Origin: Parasponia andersonii
Taxonomy: Eukaryota; Streptophyta; Magnoliopsida; Rosales; Cannabaceae
Reading direction: 5' to 3'
Length of the DNA: 64,000 nt
Assembly: GCA_002914805.1 (NCBI GenBank)
Contig: JXTB01000122.1
Span: 330,530 to 394,529 of the forward strand
Shown: one piece after another, positions 1-11,448 of the stretch
Layout: every line of letters begins with the position of its first letter
Numbering within the stretch: the first letter of the stretch is position 1
Notes under the pieces: generated by a model
What the model saw: the letters and a program-made list of their open reading frames with translations, nothing else
The model's database searches: none
Told to the model about the DNA's origin: nothing
Program-made: the position numbers and the translations under genes

Positions 1-1239
1 TCATAACGACATGTCGTTTATTGATGCCATTTATGAAAACAACATGTCGTCTTGCCTGATATCCCCAAAACGAGAAATATAACATTGGACAAATGAGGTG
101 TTTCTCGGGTTCTTCAAAAATAATCGGCAAACCGTAAAAATTGACCGATCCAAACCAAATCAAAGAAATGGCTTGAGTTTTCTAGAAAATTGGATGGGTT
201 AGTTGGTCTCGAAAACACATTTGCTGGTTGGTTTGGTTAATGTATTTAGGGGGTGTGAAACCATAAAACTAACTGCCAAATCGATCATATAAAACTGGAA
301 AAAAAAAAAATATATTGTTATAAATATATTTTGGCTTTTTTCTATACTTTCATTAGTCTTGTGACTTATAAACACAATTATGTATTTTATTTTATTTTAA
401 CTTGTTTATTTTGCTTTTAAGTTTCGAAGATAGGTTGCTTATTTGTTCAAGATTTTTTTTTTTTTCTAAAGTTGCTTGTCCATTTAAATTGGGTAGTAAA
501 GTTCGACATTTTGTTATGTTGAAATTTATATGAAATATGTGGTGAATTACGAATCTAATTAAAAGATGCTTACGTGTTCTTTTTATTTTTTTTTAAAGAC
601 AATGGTAAGTATGTAATTGAACTTAGTAGTAAAGAGGTATATACATTGTAAATGTTAAAATAATTGAGCCTGCAAGTCGAAACCAACCAAATCACATTAA
701 TGTGATTTAGTGTCATTCAAAAGTTTTATACTAACTAACAAAGAATTTACATTTTATGATTTTTTTTTAATGATTTTAGCTTTTAAACCGACCAAACCAA
801 TTTCAAAAACCCCTACTTGTCTCTATCATTTACCATAGAACGACATATCACTAATTTAAATTTTGATGTCATGTGTTCATACTAGTGACACGTAGGGGTG
901 AAAAGAAAAATCTACCTAAATTCGCTTAATCAATAAGGAATTGCTCACGAAAAATCATTTTGTAAAGAAAACAAATAGTGAGAGTTTTCAATCCATACAA
1001 GTAGTGAGAGTTTAATGCCATCACATGTGATGATTGAGTTTACATTATGTGATTGATGAGTGATATTAAATTTATTCGTGGTGAGTGATATTAAATTTAT
1101 TTATGGTAAATTTTAATAAACTAATTGAATAGTGATAACTCATTTGGTAAATAATATAAAAATTTTAGTGAAATAGTTAGAAAACCTAGCATTATCCAAT
1201 TTAATAATTATGGCTGAGATTTTCAAAACTCAAAATAAA

Positions 1240-1276
<37 letters not shown>

Positions 1277-2826
1277 TCATGAGTCTATTATAGCGCTTAT
1301 ACTAGGAGTTTATTATAACGTTTACTGATGGACATCAAGTTTTATTATGGTAATTACTAATGGATGCTAAAAGTCTATTACAACATTTACTGATGAATGG
1401 CTTTCAGATTTGGCTTAGAGCTTGCTATCTATAGAAGTAGTAAAATTTATTTTGTCTATTTTTTGTGGACCTAACTCACACATTAAATAGTCTCACACTT
1501 ATAGTTGTAGGATTAAATATTGTTATTTTTTTTCTCGAATAGAGTGCTCTTTTGTACTTTTTGGTAGTAGTCGTTGTATTTGATTGAGTCGTTTAATTAC
1601 TCGTTTAATATAATTGTATGAAGAATTTCATTAAAAAAAAAAGAACAAAAACCAGTTAGTACATCTTTTATTCACAATTGACAAGTGATTCCTTTTTTTT
1701 TTTTTCATTTATATATATTACCATAACTTGAAGAAGTAGATGAAGTTATTAATAATTAAGTTAGAAAAAAATGATTAATTTAAATAATAAATAGGGTAAA
1801 ATTTAAAAAGTAAGATAAATAACTAAACTAATTAAGAAGCATATCGATACATCTATTAGAAGCATGGATGAGAATTTATGTTTTCTTACTTCAACTATGA
1901 ACTAATCTTAACCGTGCATTATTTTTTGATCAAACGGTTGATAACCGTCTAGCGTTCACAAGCAAGGCTCTCTCTCTGGTAAACATATGCTTGTTTTGTT
2001 TTTGTCACATGCTCTTGTTGTCTCTCTCACTCATAGCTTCTTTATTTCTCTTTTCTGCATTTGATTCATTTTAGAGAGTGAAAGAGTAACTGCCTTCACA
2101 ATTATACTTTTCCTTCACATTATTGGATGTGATTATATTTTTGCTTCACATTATTGGATGTTCTTCTTCTACTCTTTTGTCGTTGTTTTCCAATTTAAAA
2201 AAAAAAAGGTATTTATTTTCAGCGAGAGTTTTTGAAGAGTTTTTTATGCGATTTTGGGAATTTTTTAGGCTGTGTCTAATTGAATATGAGGTGGGGATGT
2301 AAGTATTCTAAGTCAGAGGGGAGGTGGAATTTGAGGGGAAAAAAAAGTATTAGGTATGCCTATGAAGCGAATTACATCTTTCTCTAACCAATCTAAAGTT
2401 TTGGGAAAAGTACTAACAAATGAATCACTCAAAATTTTAGAACTTCAAGGTTCATTTAGTTTAAGATATTTGATAGATTCAAAGAATTTTAAAAGTTCTC
2501 TCGTCATCTTTTATAGATTATTCTATAAGTTGTTCTTTTTATACTTGTAACTTATTTGTTTATTTTTATGTGTAGGTAGAGAATATAGGCTGCGTGTTTG
2601 CAATAATGACTCACTACAGTATCAAAGTAAGAAGAGCTAATCTGACACATAGGCTTTCATCTTTTCTATTCTTTAGAGCAAAAGTATTTCAATTTTAAAG
2701 CTGCACTTGCTCTGTTTTATGACGAAACAAATGGCCCCGTGACTTTATTACAGTTATGAATATTCTATTATTAATTAACTCTTTAGGAAGACGCACTTTT
2801 TTTTCTATTTCTTTTCTCTTTCTCTC
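1..2826. other. AT-rich intergenic DNA, no gene seen
   Basis: No ORF of credible coding character is present on either strand. The stretch contains an ATA-type trinucleotide tract near 1240-1273 and several T or A runs. The first 20 bases hold a perfect 14-base palindrome (AACGACATGTCGTT, 5-18), with a second partial copy near 48-55, which suggests the edge of a repeat cut by the window border. A CT-rich stretch near 1970-2060 resembles a plant 5' leader, but no gene follows it. Confidence 0.6.
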
Positions 2827-2990
2827 TTTGTGGATAAAATATTATAGAAGAGTTCTTTTTATATAGTATTAAGATATTGAACCGATATCTTATACTACTC
2901 AGTTTTTCTCTTTTTGTGTGGATAAAACATTGTAGAAGAGCTCTTTTATATAGTATTAAGACATTGAACCGATATCTTATACCACTTATT
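2827..2990. repeat. Two-unit tandem duplication, period about 88 bp
   Basis: Two imperfect copies lie side by side, about 2827-2900 and 2915-2988. Both run from GTGGATAAAA through a shared ATATAGTATTAAGA core to ACCGATATCTTATAC. They differ by scattered substitutions and a small length change. The DNA is noncoding. Confidence 0.8.
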
Positions 2991-3628
2991 TTATCTCGTA
3001 GCCTTTGTGCGAGAATTAATATTGGACTGCTTATATAACTAACTATATATGTATTATTGAAGTGTTTGCTGGAACTTTAATTTATAAACATCAAACACTG
3101 AAAAAAAATCTTGGTGAAAATGAGTAGATGGAAGTGGAATAGATATGAGATGTATCGGCGAACAATGGTTAACTCTGAAACGATTTAGGTGGAGAGAAGA
3201 AGAGAACGAGTGAGAGAGAAAAAGGATTATGTATAAATCGTGTTTGAGGAAGAATATCTAAAGTAGACAATATTCTCAGCCTTTAGACCAGAACAAGAAT
3301 AATGGGTTACAAAAATATTATTTAGCAAATATATTTGCACACATAAATTTGTACAAAACTGAATCTAGGACGTCAGAATTAATAGCAAACTTGCTCAATA
3401 AAGGAATTGTATCACATAATTTAATTGATGAGCTCTTCTAGATGTTGACTTATTACTCATTCTAATATTCTATAATTTCTGTAGTTTTTCGTATGACCTA
3501 AAAGTGGCTAATTGCGAAAACATATTTTCGAACACGAATGAAGGCATTTATGACGGTTGGTGGACTTGCTGCTTTTGAGCTACGAACCAAGTTTTAATAT
3601 AGTATGACCATAGTACTGAATGCCTATT
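2991..3628. other. Intergenic, nothing recognised
   Basis: AT-rich DNA with no supported gene, repeat or RNA feature. Confidence 0.5.
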
Positions 3629-5160
3629 GTCGCGACCAAAACCCGGACTATCGGCAGAAGGGAAATTTCACAAAAGTGAAAATTTTTTTAATTTATTTGA
3701 AAAGTGTCAAAAGTTCTAGTTTTTATAAAAACGGTTCATTTAAATAAAATAATCGGAATTCCATCTCGTGAACCACTTCTACAGTTCGTATACACCATCA
3801 AATATAGATTGAACAATTACTTAAAACATGAAATTGAATACAAAACTCAGCATCATCATCATCCACCAAAAAGTCAAACACTAGAATGGCATACATAAGT
3901 TTGCAGACAAAATAGAAAGCAGTAATCTTAGTTCAATGCTAACACAAAATCCAAATAGTCCAAAGACTACGACAACAAACTCCTAGCATTACCAAGAGGC
4001 AAACTGCAATCAGGATGACCTCTTACTCCTCTTGATCACCAAGATCATACTGGACACCACCTGAGGAGGAAGGTAAGGGGGGTGAGCATACAATGCGCAG
4101 TAGGAAAATAGTTACCTCGGAGAAAAATAGTTCAATGATGGGAATCTTCTGCATGGTTAGTTCAAATCTAAAACATACACACACGTATATATATAATCCA
4201 AACCGGGAGCCAATATATATAAAATCGTGTAATCAAAACCATCACTCCATATGCACATGACACAAATCAACCCATACTCATGAGCTCACATCCTCTTATC
4301 TGTGGAAACTCAGGATGATGGCACTAAGTGTACCTAACAGCCTGCTTGATACCTAAGCCCATACTCGGAGGGAACACCCATGTGTCGCCTACCAAACCTG
4401 GAGGAGCAACCGAATTGCCTACACCTACCAAATGGGGAGGTAATCAAAAGTAACAAGACCTCGCGCAAGTTTACGGACTTTCATCGACGGTGGGGCAAGC
4501 TGTGCCACACTGTAAAACCCACGATGCTAACACGGTGCTCATGTATGATCCTATGACACGTGCAATACAGAACTGAAGTGTAAAAACTACTATACTTTGG
4601 TTTTTCAGTAAAACTTGCATAATAGGATTTTATAGAAAAACGGGCAGTATAACAGCCCTATTTTTGATATCCCCAAAATAACTTACACACAGCAAATTCC
4701 CAGAGCAGTATAGCATATATCGCATAACCAGATTCTATCACATATAATTCAAATCATTAAAAACACACTTGTTCTTATATGCTGCAGAAAATAAGTTTTA
4801 ACTCAAAAATGGTATAAAACGAAGGTAACTAAACACCTACCACAACAGAATAGCGACACCACGCTATTAAGTCCTTAAGGTGTCGTTGACGATCGCCCGG
4901 AGGGTCGGGAACCAATTCCAAGCCCTCGATCGTCCTCGTGCGAAAAACTAACTTTCTCACCGGAGCTTCAATTCCACAAACGGACCTCTTCGCTGAATTC
5001 TTAATACCCAAAATAGCTAGGTTAGACATATAACTTGTCCAATTCGGGTCCGGGTCCACACCGGACCGGTGGCACNNNNNNNNNNNNNNNNNNNNNNNNN
5101 NNNNNNNNNNNNNNNNNNGAAAGAGGACGGGCACGTGGCCCAATCTTATAAGGTTGTGTA
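3629..5160 (+). repeat. Dispersed repeat family, copy A (gapped), probably LTR-type
   Basis: The copy opens with TGTCGCGACCAAAA and matches two other copies in the window (38.6-40.8 kb, opposite orientation; 41.0-43.2 kb, same orientation). Shared landmarks are a 'ctagcatta' block near 3984, a 'catactggacaccacc' block near 4050, a block rich in short CACC/GGAGG words at 4300-4500, and a 'catgtatgatcctatgacac' block near 4543. Forty-three N at 5076-5118 interrupt it before a CACGTGGCC word shared with the 38.6-kb copy. Inverted TGTCRCGACC-type ends are typical of some gypsy LTRs, but no target duplication was found, so the class is inferred. It is old and broken. Confidence 0.55.
5076..5118. 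other. Assembly gap (43 N)
   Basis: Unresolved bases inside repeat copy A. The flanks are GC-rich compared with the surrounding DNA. The 104-residue reading frame that spans the gap is not a gene. Confidence 0.99.
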
Positions 5161-6250
5161 ATTTTTTAAAAATTATACATAATTCTCCAAAATTTCAAAT
5201 CTCTATCAATTTAGTCCCCTAAAATTTACAATTTAGTTCATCTGTACAAAAGTTTTACAAATTAGTTCATACAATATTTTATCCAAAAAATGAGTAAAAT
5301 GTATAAATTACCTTCGAAAATTCCGGGTTTTTATACATATAATATGGTGCAGCTTTATGGGTAACAGAGTATCCTGAGATGTACAAAACTGTATATATAT
5401 ATAACTTATGTACAAGATCGAAGTATTCCTCGACTCCAGCATCTTCAAGAATGGGAAAAAACTCCATTGTTCTCTTGTTTTTGCATGTGTTTGAGAAATA
5501 TAATAAATTATTATTTGGGTATCCAATCATTGTTAGTTTTATTTCGTTCTTTTTTTTTTTTCTTCTATATATGAGTATCCCAATCCATCTCAACATATTT
5601 GTACATGGTCAGATTTTGCTAAAAGACGTAAAATAGAACAATAAAAGAATAATTAAAGTCAAGGAATTGCTAACTCAGTATTAATTTAGGGTACAATTCA
5701 ACATAAATTGTAGTTTATTTTCTTTCATTTTTTTTTCTTTGTCTATGTATACTAGCATATAAGCAGTTGCCATTTATAAATTTAAAAAATGGATGAAATA
5801 ATTTTGAATTATATTAATTGGAGTTTTATGGATATGGCTTGCAAGATAGTTGTCCCAAGATTTAACTCATTTGGCTAAATGCAAACGACCTCTGAAAGTA
5901 CTATATTAACAAGTACTATAAATAGCTCCATTATTTCTACGTAATTGGAATTCTAAACATGTTTTACCTTGGGTTAAATATTGTTTTGTCAAGCTCAGGT
6001 TTTTCCGTTTAAGTATAATATGCGAGGTTGAGCGTACTGTTATTTTTCAGTTAGTCTTTTATATTTTCTACTTTATTCTTACTTTTGAAAATGCTTAAAT
6101 ATAAATTTTGATTTTCCTTACAAAAAAAAAAATCCCTACACTTGACCTATCCTCAGTAGAAGAGGGGTGTGTTGACATTTAACTTTACAAGCTTCCTATT
6201 GATAGATAGGAGAAACATTGAACACGTGCTTTGGCCATGTTACCAAACTA

Positions 6251-6289
<39 letters not shown>

Positions 6290-6480
6290 ATAATTATTTT
6301 GTTTTGTGTTTTCATATAGGATTTTGGATGCTTATACCTATTTTTTCGAAAAAATATTACTAAATTTACGATATTTTAAAAATAATAAAAATTTGTATAA
6401 TTTTTCAAGGTATTTTGTCTAAATAGTTTAGAAGCTAAAAAATATTGCTGTATTTTAGTAAATAATTTTTTTTTTTTTTC
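5161..6480. other. AT-rich intergenic DNA with a long TA microsatellite
   Basis: No gene is supported. A (TA)n tract occupies 6254-6286. The short reading frames here are low-complexity and run through T-rich or TA-rich DNA. Confidence 0.6.
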
Positions 6481-7030
6481 AGAAAATTTGGTTTCTTAGA
6501 AACTAATTTGGTTTCTTATTAGCAATATGTCTTATATGTAAGTAAATCACAGAAAACTATTGTAGTTTCCTAGAAATTAGACAAAATATCCTGTATGTAA
6601 GTAAATCACAAGAAATCACAGAGGTTTCCTGTAAGTTAGTTTGATTTTTTTTTTTTAGCGGAATGCCATCACAAAAACCACAAAAACTTCTGGAAACTAG
6701 TTTGACTTTTTTTTTAGTGGAGTACTATGCACGTAAATAAATCATAAGAAATCACAAAAATTTTCTTGAAACTAATTTGGTTTCCTTTTAACAAAATATC
6801 ATATACATAAGTATATCATAAGAAAGCATAAAGGTTTATTGAAAATAAGTTTTATTTTCTTTTAGCGAAATACCCTGTATGAAACTAAATCACAAAGATT
6901 TCTTAAAAACTAATTTGATTTTCATTTAGCAAAATATCCTATATTTTGAAAACAAGTTTAGTTTCCTTTTAAAAGAATACATTGTATGTAAATAAATCAT
7001 AAAAAACTACAAAAATTTCCTGAAAACAAG
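6481..7030. repeat. Degenerate minisatellite, about eight units of 60-75 bp
   Basis: A theme built from AAACTAATTTGGTTTC, then a TTTTAGCRAAATA-like word, then ATGTAARTAAATCA, then a CACAAAAGTTTCCT-like word recurs about eight times. Anchor words 'aaactaattt' or variants sit near 6502, 6576, 6636, 6697, 6768, 6843, 6909 and 6950. Spacing varies from about 41 to 75 bases, so the units have indels and the array is old. It is noncoding. Confidence 0.7.
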
Positions 7031-7539
7031 AGAAACTCCATAATTTATCTCCTCATAATAGAACAAATAGATAAAGTCCTCAGCAAATTCAAAGACTAAA
7101 TTTTCAAAACTAAAACAATAAAAATCAAATAGTAAAAACTAACATAATCTTGGACCAAATTTATCATTAAACAAAAAAAGAAAAAAAATCCTTTAAAGAA
7201 TGGAAATGGGAGGAAGAAGAAGCTCATATTCACTTTTTAATAGATAAAAAAAGAGAGGACACATAAGCCACCAATCGTTATAACACGACGACAGAATAAC
7301 TGGATCAACACACTAGGCAACCAGATCCTTCCATCGCTTTGTTTTCAAGCCTGAAAAATATCATCAACTCTAGCCTCTTTTCTCTCCAAAACTTATGGTT
7401 TCCATGCTGTACAAAGAAGAGGATTGTATAGATCTGAAAATTGGGATTGACGATCATACGGGAAAATAATTCAGGAGGGATTGTTGTATTTTTGGGATTT
7501 CTTTTACTAATACCGTATGTGGTGTCTTTTTCTGAAAAC
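7031..7539. other. Intergenic, nothing recognised
   Basis: AT-rich DNA without a supported feature. Confidence 0.5.
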
Positions 7540-8000
7540 TGTTGGATAAAAATGGGTAAATGGGTTAAGGAAACAATTTGGGCTTGGCTTGGGCTTGGAA
7601 GCCCAAGTGGATTTTAAAGATTAAATTTGTTATAAAACCCATTTTCATGTACCATTTTGAAGCTAAAAATTGAGTGGGATCCACATCTTGTTGATGAAAT
7701 ATCTTAGTGAATTCTTGTTCTCTTCTGTGAGGAGATCGATTTCGTATATTCACACGCTCAAAATGGTGCACGGATGAATGAGAAATTGTTGCTCAAAAAT
7801 ACACCATTGAAATGGAAAATGAAAGGAAAATATTATAATCCCACATTGGTGGGAAATGCATGGTGCAAGTGGTTTATATAGAACCTTGTTTTGTGATGGT
7901 GGTAAGAATAACAACCACAGATGCTCTCTCAGGCGCGCGCAAGGGGGGTGCAAATCTAACTGGTATGGGTTCCATCAACCGGCCTGATCTAGTTGTAAGT
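7540..8000 (+). mobile_element. Possible LTR fragment (low confidence)
   Basis: The stretch begins TGTTGGATAAAA, carries ATCCCACATTGG near 7839 and a TTTATATAG box about 40 bases later, the arrangement common in plant copia-type LTR promoters. A similar ATCCCACATTGG plus TATA arrangement occurs near 52.93 kb. No partner repeat or target duplication was found, so the call rests on motif order only. It would be a broken fossil. Confidence 0.25.
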
Positions 8001-11000
8001 GAAATCGTTCAGCACAACTACTATAATCCAGTTACACCATTTTCGCTTCAATTCAACAATCAGATTAAAAAAAAAAAAAAACCTGTAATACCAAAGCTTT
8101 TAATTGTCACGGCTAAAAATGGCATTCCCTCCACTTGTCCAACTCAGCTGCCCATGGATCATCTAGTGACAGATTTGGGTCATCTATTTATTTATTTTTA
8201 TTTTTGAAATGCATTATGCTGCTTAAACTTAAAATTAAATCAAATCTATCACTCTTTCTTAAATAATGATAATCTACGTAGAAAAAGATTCTTTGTAAGG
8301 TAGATTACATTAATAGATAAATGACTAAATAAAAAAATGTAGAACATAATCCCTGAAAATTAAGAAACATGCATAAAATAATAAAATAGCGAGAAAAAAG
8401 ATATGTTGCAAATGAAAACATTTGTCACAATAAAAACGATTATTTGAAATAAAGTAATGCAATATTTTGATTCAAAAAAAAAAAAAAAGGAAGTAATGCA
8501 ATATCCTCTCAGAAGATAAGGTCAATGTGTCAAACATACGCATCTGCTGCATAATATATTCGTTGGTAAGCTATAATACATGTATGTATATATACATATA
8601 TCTTTAGGAAAAAATAGAGAATAAAAAAGTAAACAAAATTAACTTATTTTATTTCTGTATAGAAAAATGATTTTAAATATAAATTGGAATAAAAGAACAC
8701 CACCCATATCTTTTTAAGAAAATAGAGAAATAATGATCTTAAATACCCCAAAAGAAGACGTTAATTAAACCAGCCAAATTTGTATGGAGCATTAACAAAC
8801 ATTGGCATCTAATTTCCAATCAATTATTTAATTAATTAAAATGTTCTTTATCTGTATCTTCTTTTGAAAATGCAACAAAATGCAGCGGACGACACTCGGA
8901 AATTACCAGTAGTACTCTGCTTTGTCTGATGATATCTGACCCCTCGAGAATAATGTTTTTCATGAGTCATTTTCTTTCCTCTTTTTTTTTTTTCTTTTTT
9001 TTTTTTTTCATGTGCAATATTCTAGTGCTTTACTTTCTCATAAAGTATTTGCATACATTGTTTCCTTTTGAAATTGTAAAGATGTTATTGAAAGAATTGA
9101 ATACTGGTATTCACTTTTCTGAAAAGTGGAAAGTTTGGGTATTGATTCTGTACCAACATTTATTCATCATATTGTTTATACATTAATGTAATCTTATGTG
9201 CTTCGCATTGTTATCACACTTAGAAATAGTATCATCTTTACATGAAATTTTGTCATTTCATCATACAAGTAAATTAGGAACAGTAACGATTCGGATTCTT
9301 TCAATTTATCTTGTTGATAGGTGATTAAAGTTTTCTTATTTTTTAATTTGAAGCTTTGTTCTGTTTAACATTATCAAATGATAAATTCAATATGTTAAAC
9401 AGAAAGTGATATTCTGCTCTCAATTAGCTTAAACATCAGTTTTTGAACTAAAATTTAAGTATTTAAACCATGTTGAAGATGTTATTTGTAGTCGTCTCTA
9501 AATCGATATAATACTTCATACTTTTGGGGGTTAGTATAAATATTTTCTACACCAACCTTCTCTATCGGTGAAATTTAAATTGACTCATGCCTATTTTTTA
9601 AATATCACTATTTTCTATACCAATCTTTCTATCGGTGAAATTTAAATTGATTCATGCCTATTTTCTAAAGATGGTGTATGTTACACGAGTTATGTGAAAC
9701 ATGTGTATTTTGATTAGTACTTAAATTCCAAAAGGAATTCACACTCAACTGCCAACAATGTTGTATCCATTTAAAGTGCTTAACTTCGATTAGATAGCTG
9801 CTAACTCATACAGGCATATGCAACACCTTTGGACATGTCTGACACGTCACTACACCAAGTAACGTTGATCTTCACATGTTTTTTTTTTTTTTTTTTGGGG
9901 GGGGGGGGGGGGGACGCGTTTAACGAAGCGAATCGGATAAATAAAATAAATGCAAGTTTATATTATAACGTACAAAACTTTAAATAGTCATATTTAATTA
10001 GTAAAAAATATTGCATTCATATATTAAATCCAACCGTCCTTAGTCAATGCATGTAAAATGTTTGGTTGTTGTTGTTGTTTTTTTTTTTTTTTTTTTGTTT
10101 ATTGTTGGGTCTCATAAACAGGGATATTGAGAAATTTGTGCATAATTTACAGACAAGCAATTGGTATGAAGTTTCTCTACTTTAAGAATTCATTTATAGT
10201 TGATTTCAAACAAAGGGAAAGAAATAAATTAGAGTTGATGGTCTTAGTCTTGGCATGGCATAACGATAAAGAAATCAAATCTTGTTGTGATTAACACCAT
10301 GAAGCTCTGACTTGGTGTAAGTAAACTAGAATATATATATATATATATATATATAGGGGAAAAAGATAAAAGAACTAAGCCAAAGACCATTTTAGTATTG
10401 GCCCGTAAATGGGTTTGGTGGGGCCACTACTGGTTCAGTGCAGGCCATTTTTTTTTTCCATCTCGTAAATGGTCAGCGCACCTTCGACATTCTATTTCTG
10501 GTCACTGCTTCTGTATCTACCCCAACCCAGAAAGAATTTCTCGGAAAAGATAAAGAACTGGAAATTTTATTTTAAATTATTATTACGTAATTATTATTAT
10601 TATTATTTCAGAAAAAGAAAACCAACATCATGGAACGAACCATTTTGAGAATTTTAAGTGGAACATTTAAGACACTTAATGTTTAGCATTATAAGCTGAT
10701 GAAGGAAGGTGTAGTTAATTTATGTAGGCGTAATAGGTAAAACGCACACTAATAGAAGTGCAGTCACACATTGCAGCCATGTAGGGTATCTCTTATTATG
10801 ATTCTTATTTAATATTGTTGTCAAGTGTCTACACATGTTAATAATTTTCACAAATAAAAAAAATTACATTTCAGTAATATATTCCCTTAAAACATACGAG
10901 TTAACGCTTTGTTAATAGTACGAATTAATTTGCAGGAAAAACACAAATAAAAAGTAAAAAACATATTGATGCTTAATATCACACGCAGGAATGAAAAGAG

Positions 11001-11404
11001 AGAGTCCGGACCTTTACTTAATGCGTTACGATTTGTTCTCTTTATCCACTTCGTTATTTATGTATATCCACATAATAATACATTTCGCTCTCGGCAGGAA
11101 GAAGAAGAAGAAAACCCTTGTATGGCCTTTCTCACCTATGTTTCGGAGAAATCAGTTTGAGTTTTCAATGATTCTTTCGGTACTCTGACTGACTTGACCC
11201 ACTGGCTGCCAAAGACTTCAATTATTTCCCCACTCACGTTCAGATTGAGGTGTGTTCAATTCAAATCCCACTAGCTAATTTATTCTCCTCGTACAGCATT
11301 AAATAAACAAAGACCCTATTTGTTATTCTTTTTTACTCTCTCATGTCACAATAATATATCTTCTTGGGATCTTTTGTTTATGGCAAATGCCTTTTGGGTA
11401 TTGT
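8001..11404. other. AT-rich intergenic DNA, no gene seen
   Basis: Contents are simple repeats: a two-unit tandem duplication at 9541-9667, a T run followed directly by a 17-G run at 9879-9913, a (TA)n tract near 10332-10355, and T runs near 9000 and 10080. The small frames at 8929 and 10966 are low-complexity or lack coding character. Confidence 0.6.
9541..9667. repeat. Two-unit tandem duplication, period about 68 bp
   Basis: Units at about 9541-9600 and 9609-9667 share TATTTTCTA, CTATCGGTGAAATTTAAATT and CATGCCTATTTT in the same order with a few substitutions. Noncoding. Confidence 0.8.
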
Positions 11405-11412
11405 TATATAAA
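11405..11412 (+). promoter_or_regulatory. TATA box of the SDR-like gene
   Basis: TATATAAA lies 37 bases before the start codon at 11449. If used at normal spacing it would give a leader of only about ten bases, so either the leader is very short or transcription starts further upstream. Confidence 0.5.
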
Positions 11413-11448
11413 GGGTTTCAGTCTACCGAGTAATTTGCATACGGCAGA

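Noticed and set aside
4829-5143. 104-codon minus-strand frame
   Set aside because: It is held open by 43 N inside a repeat copy.
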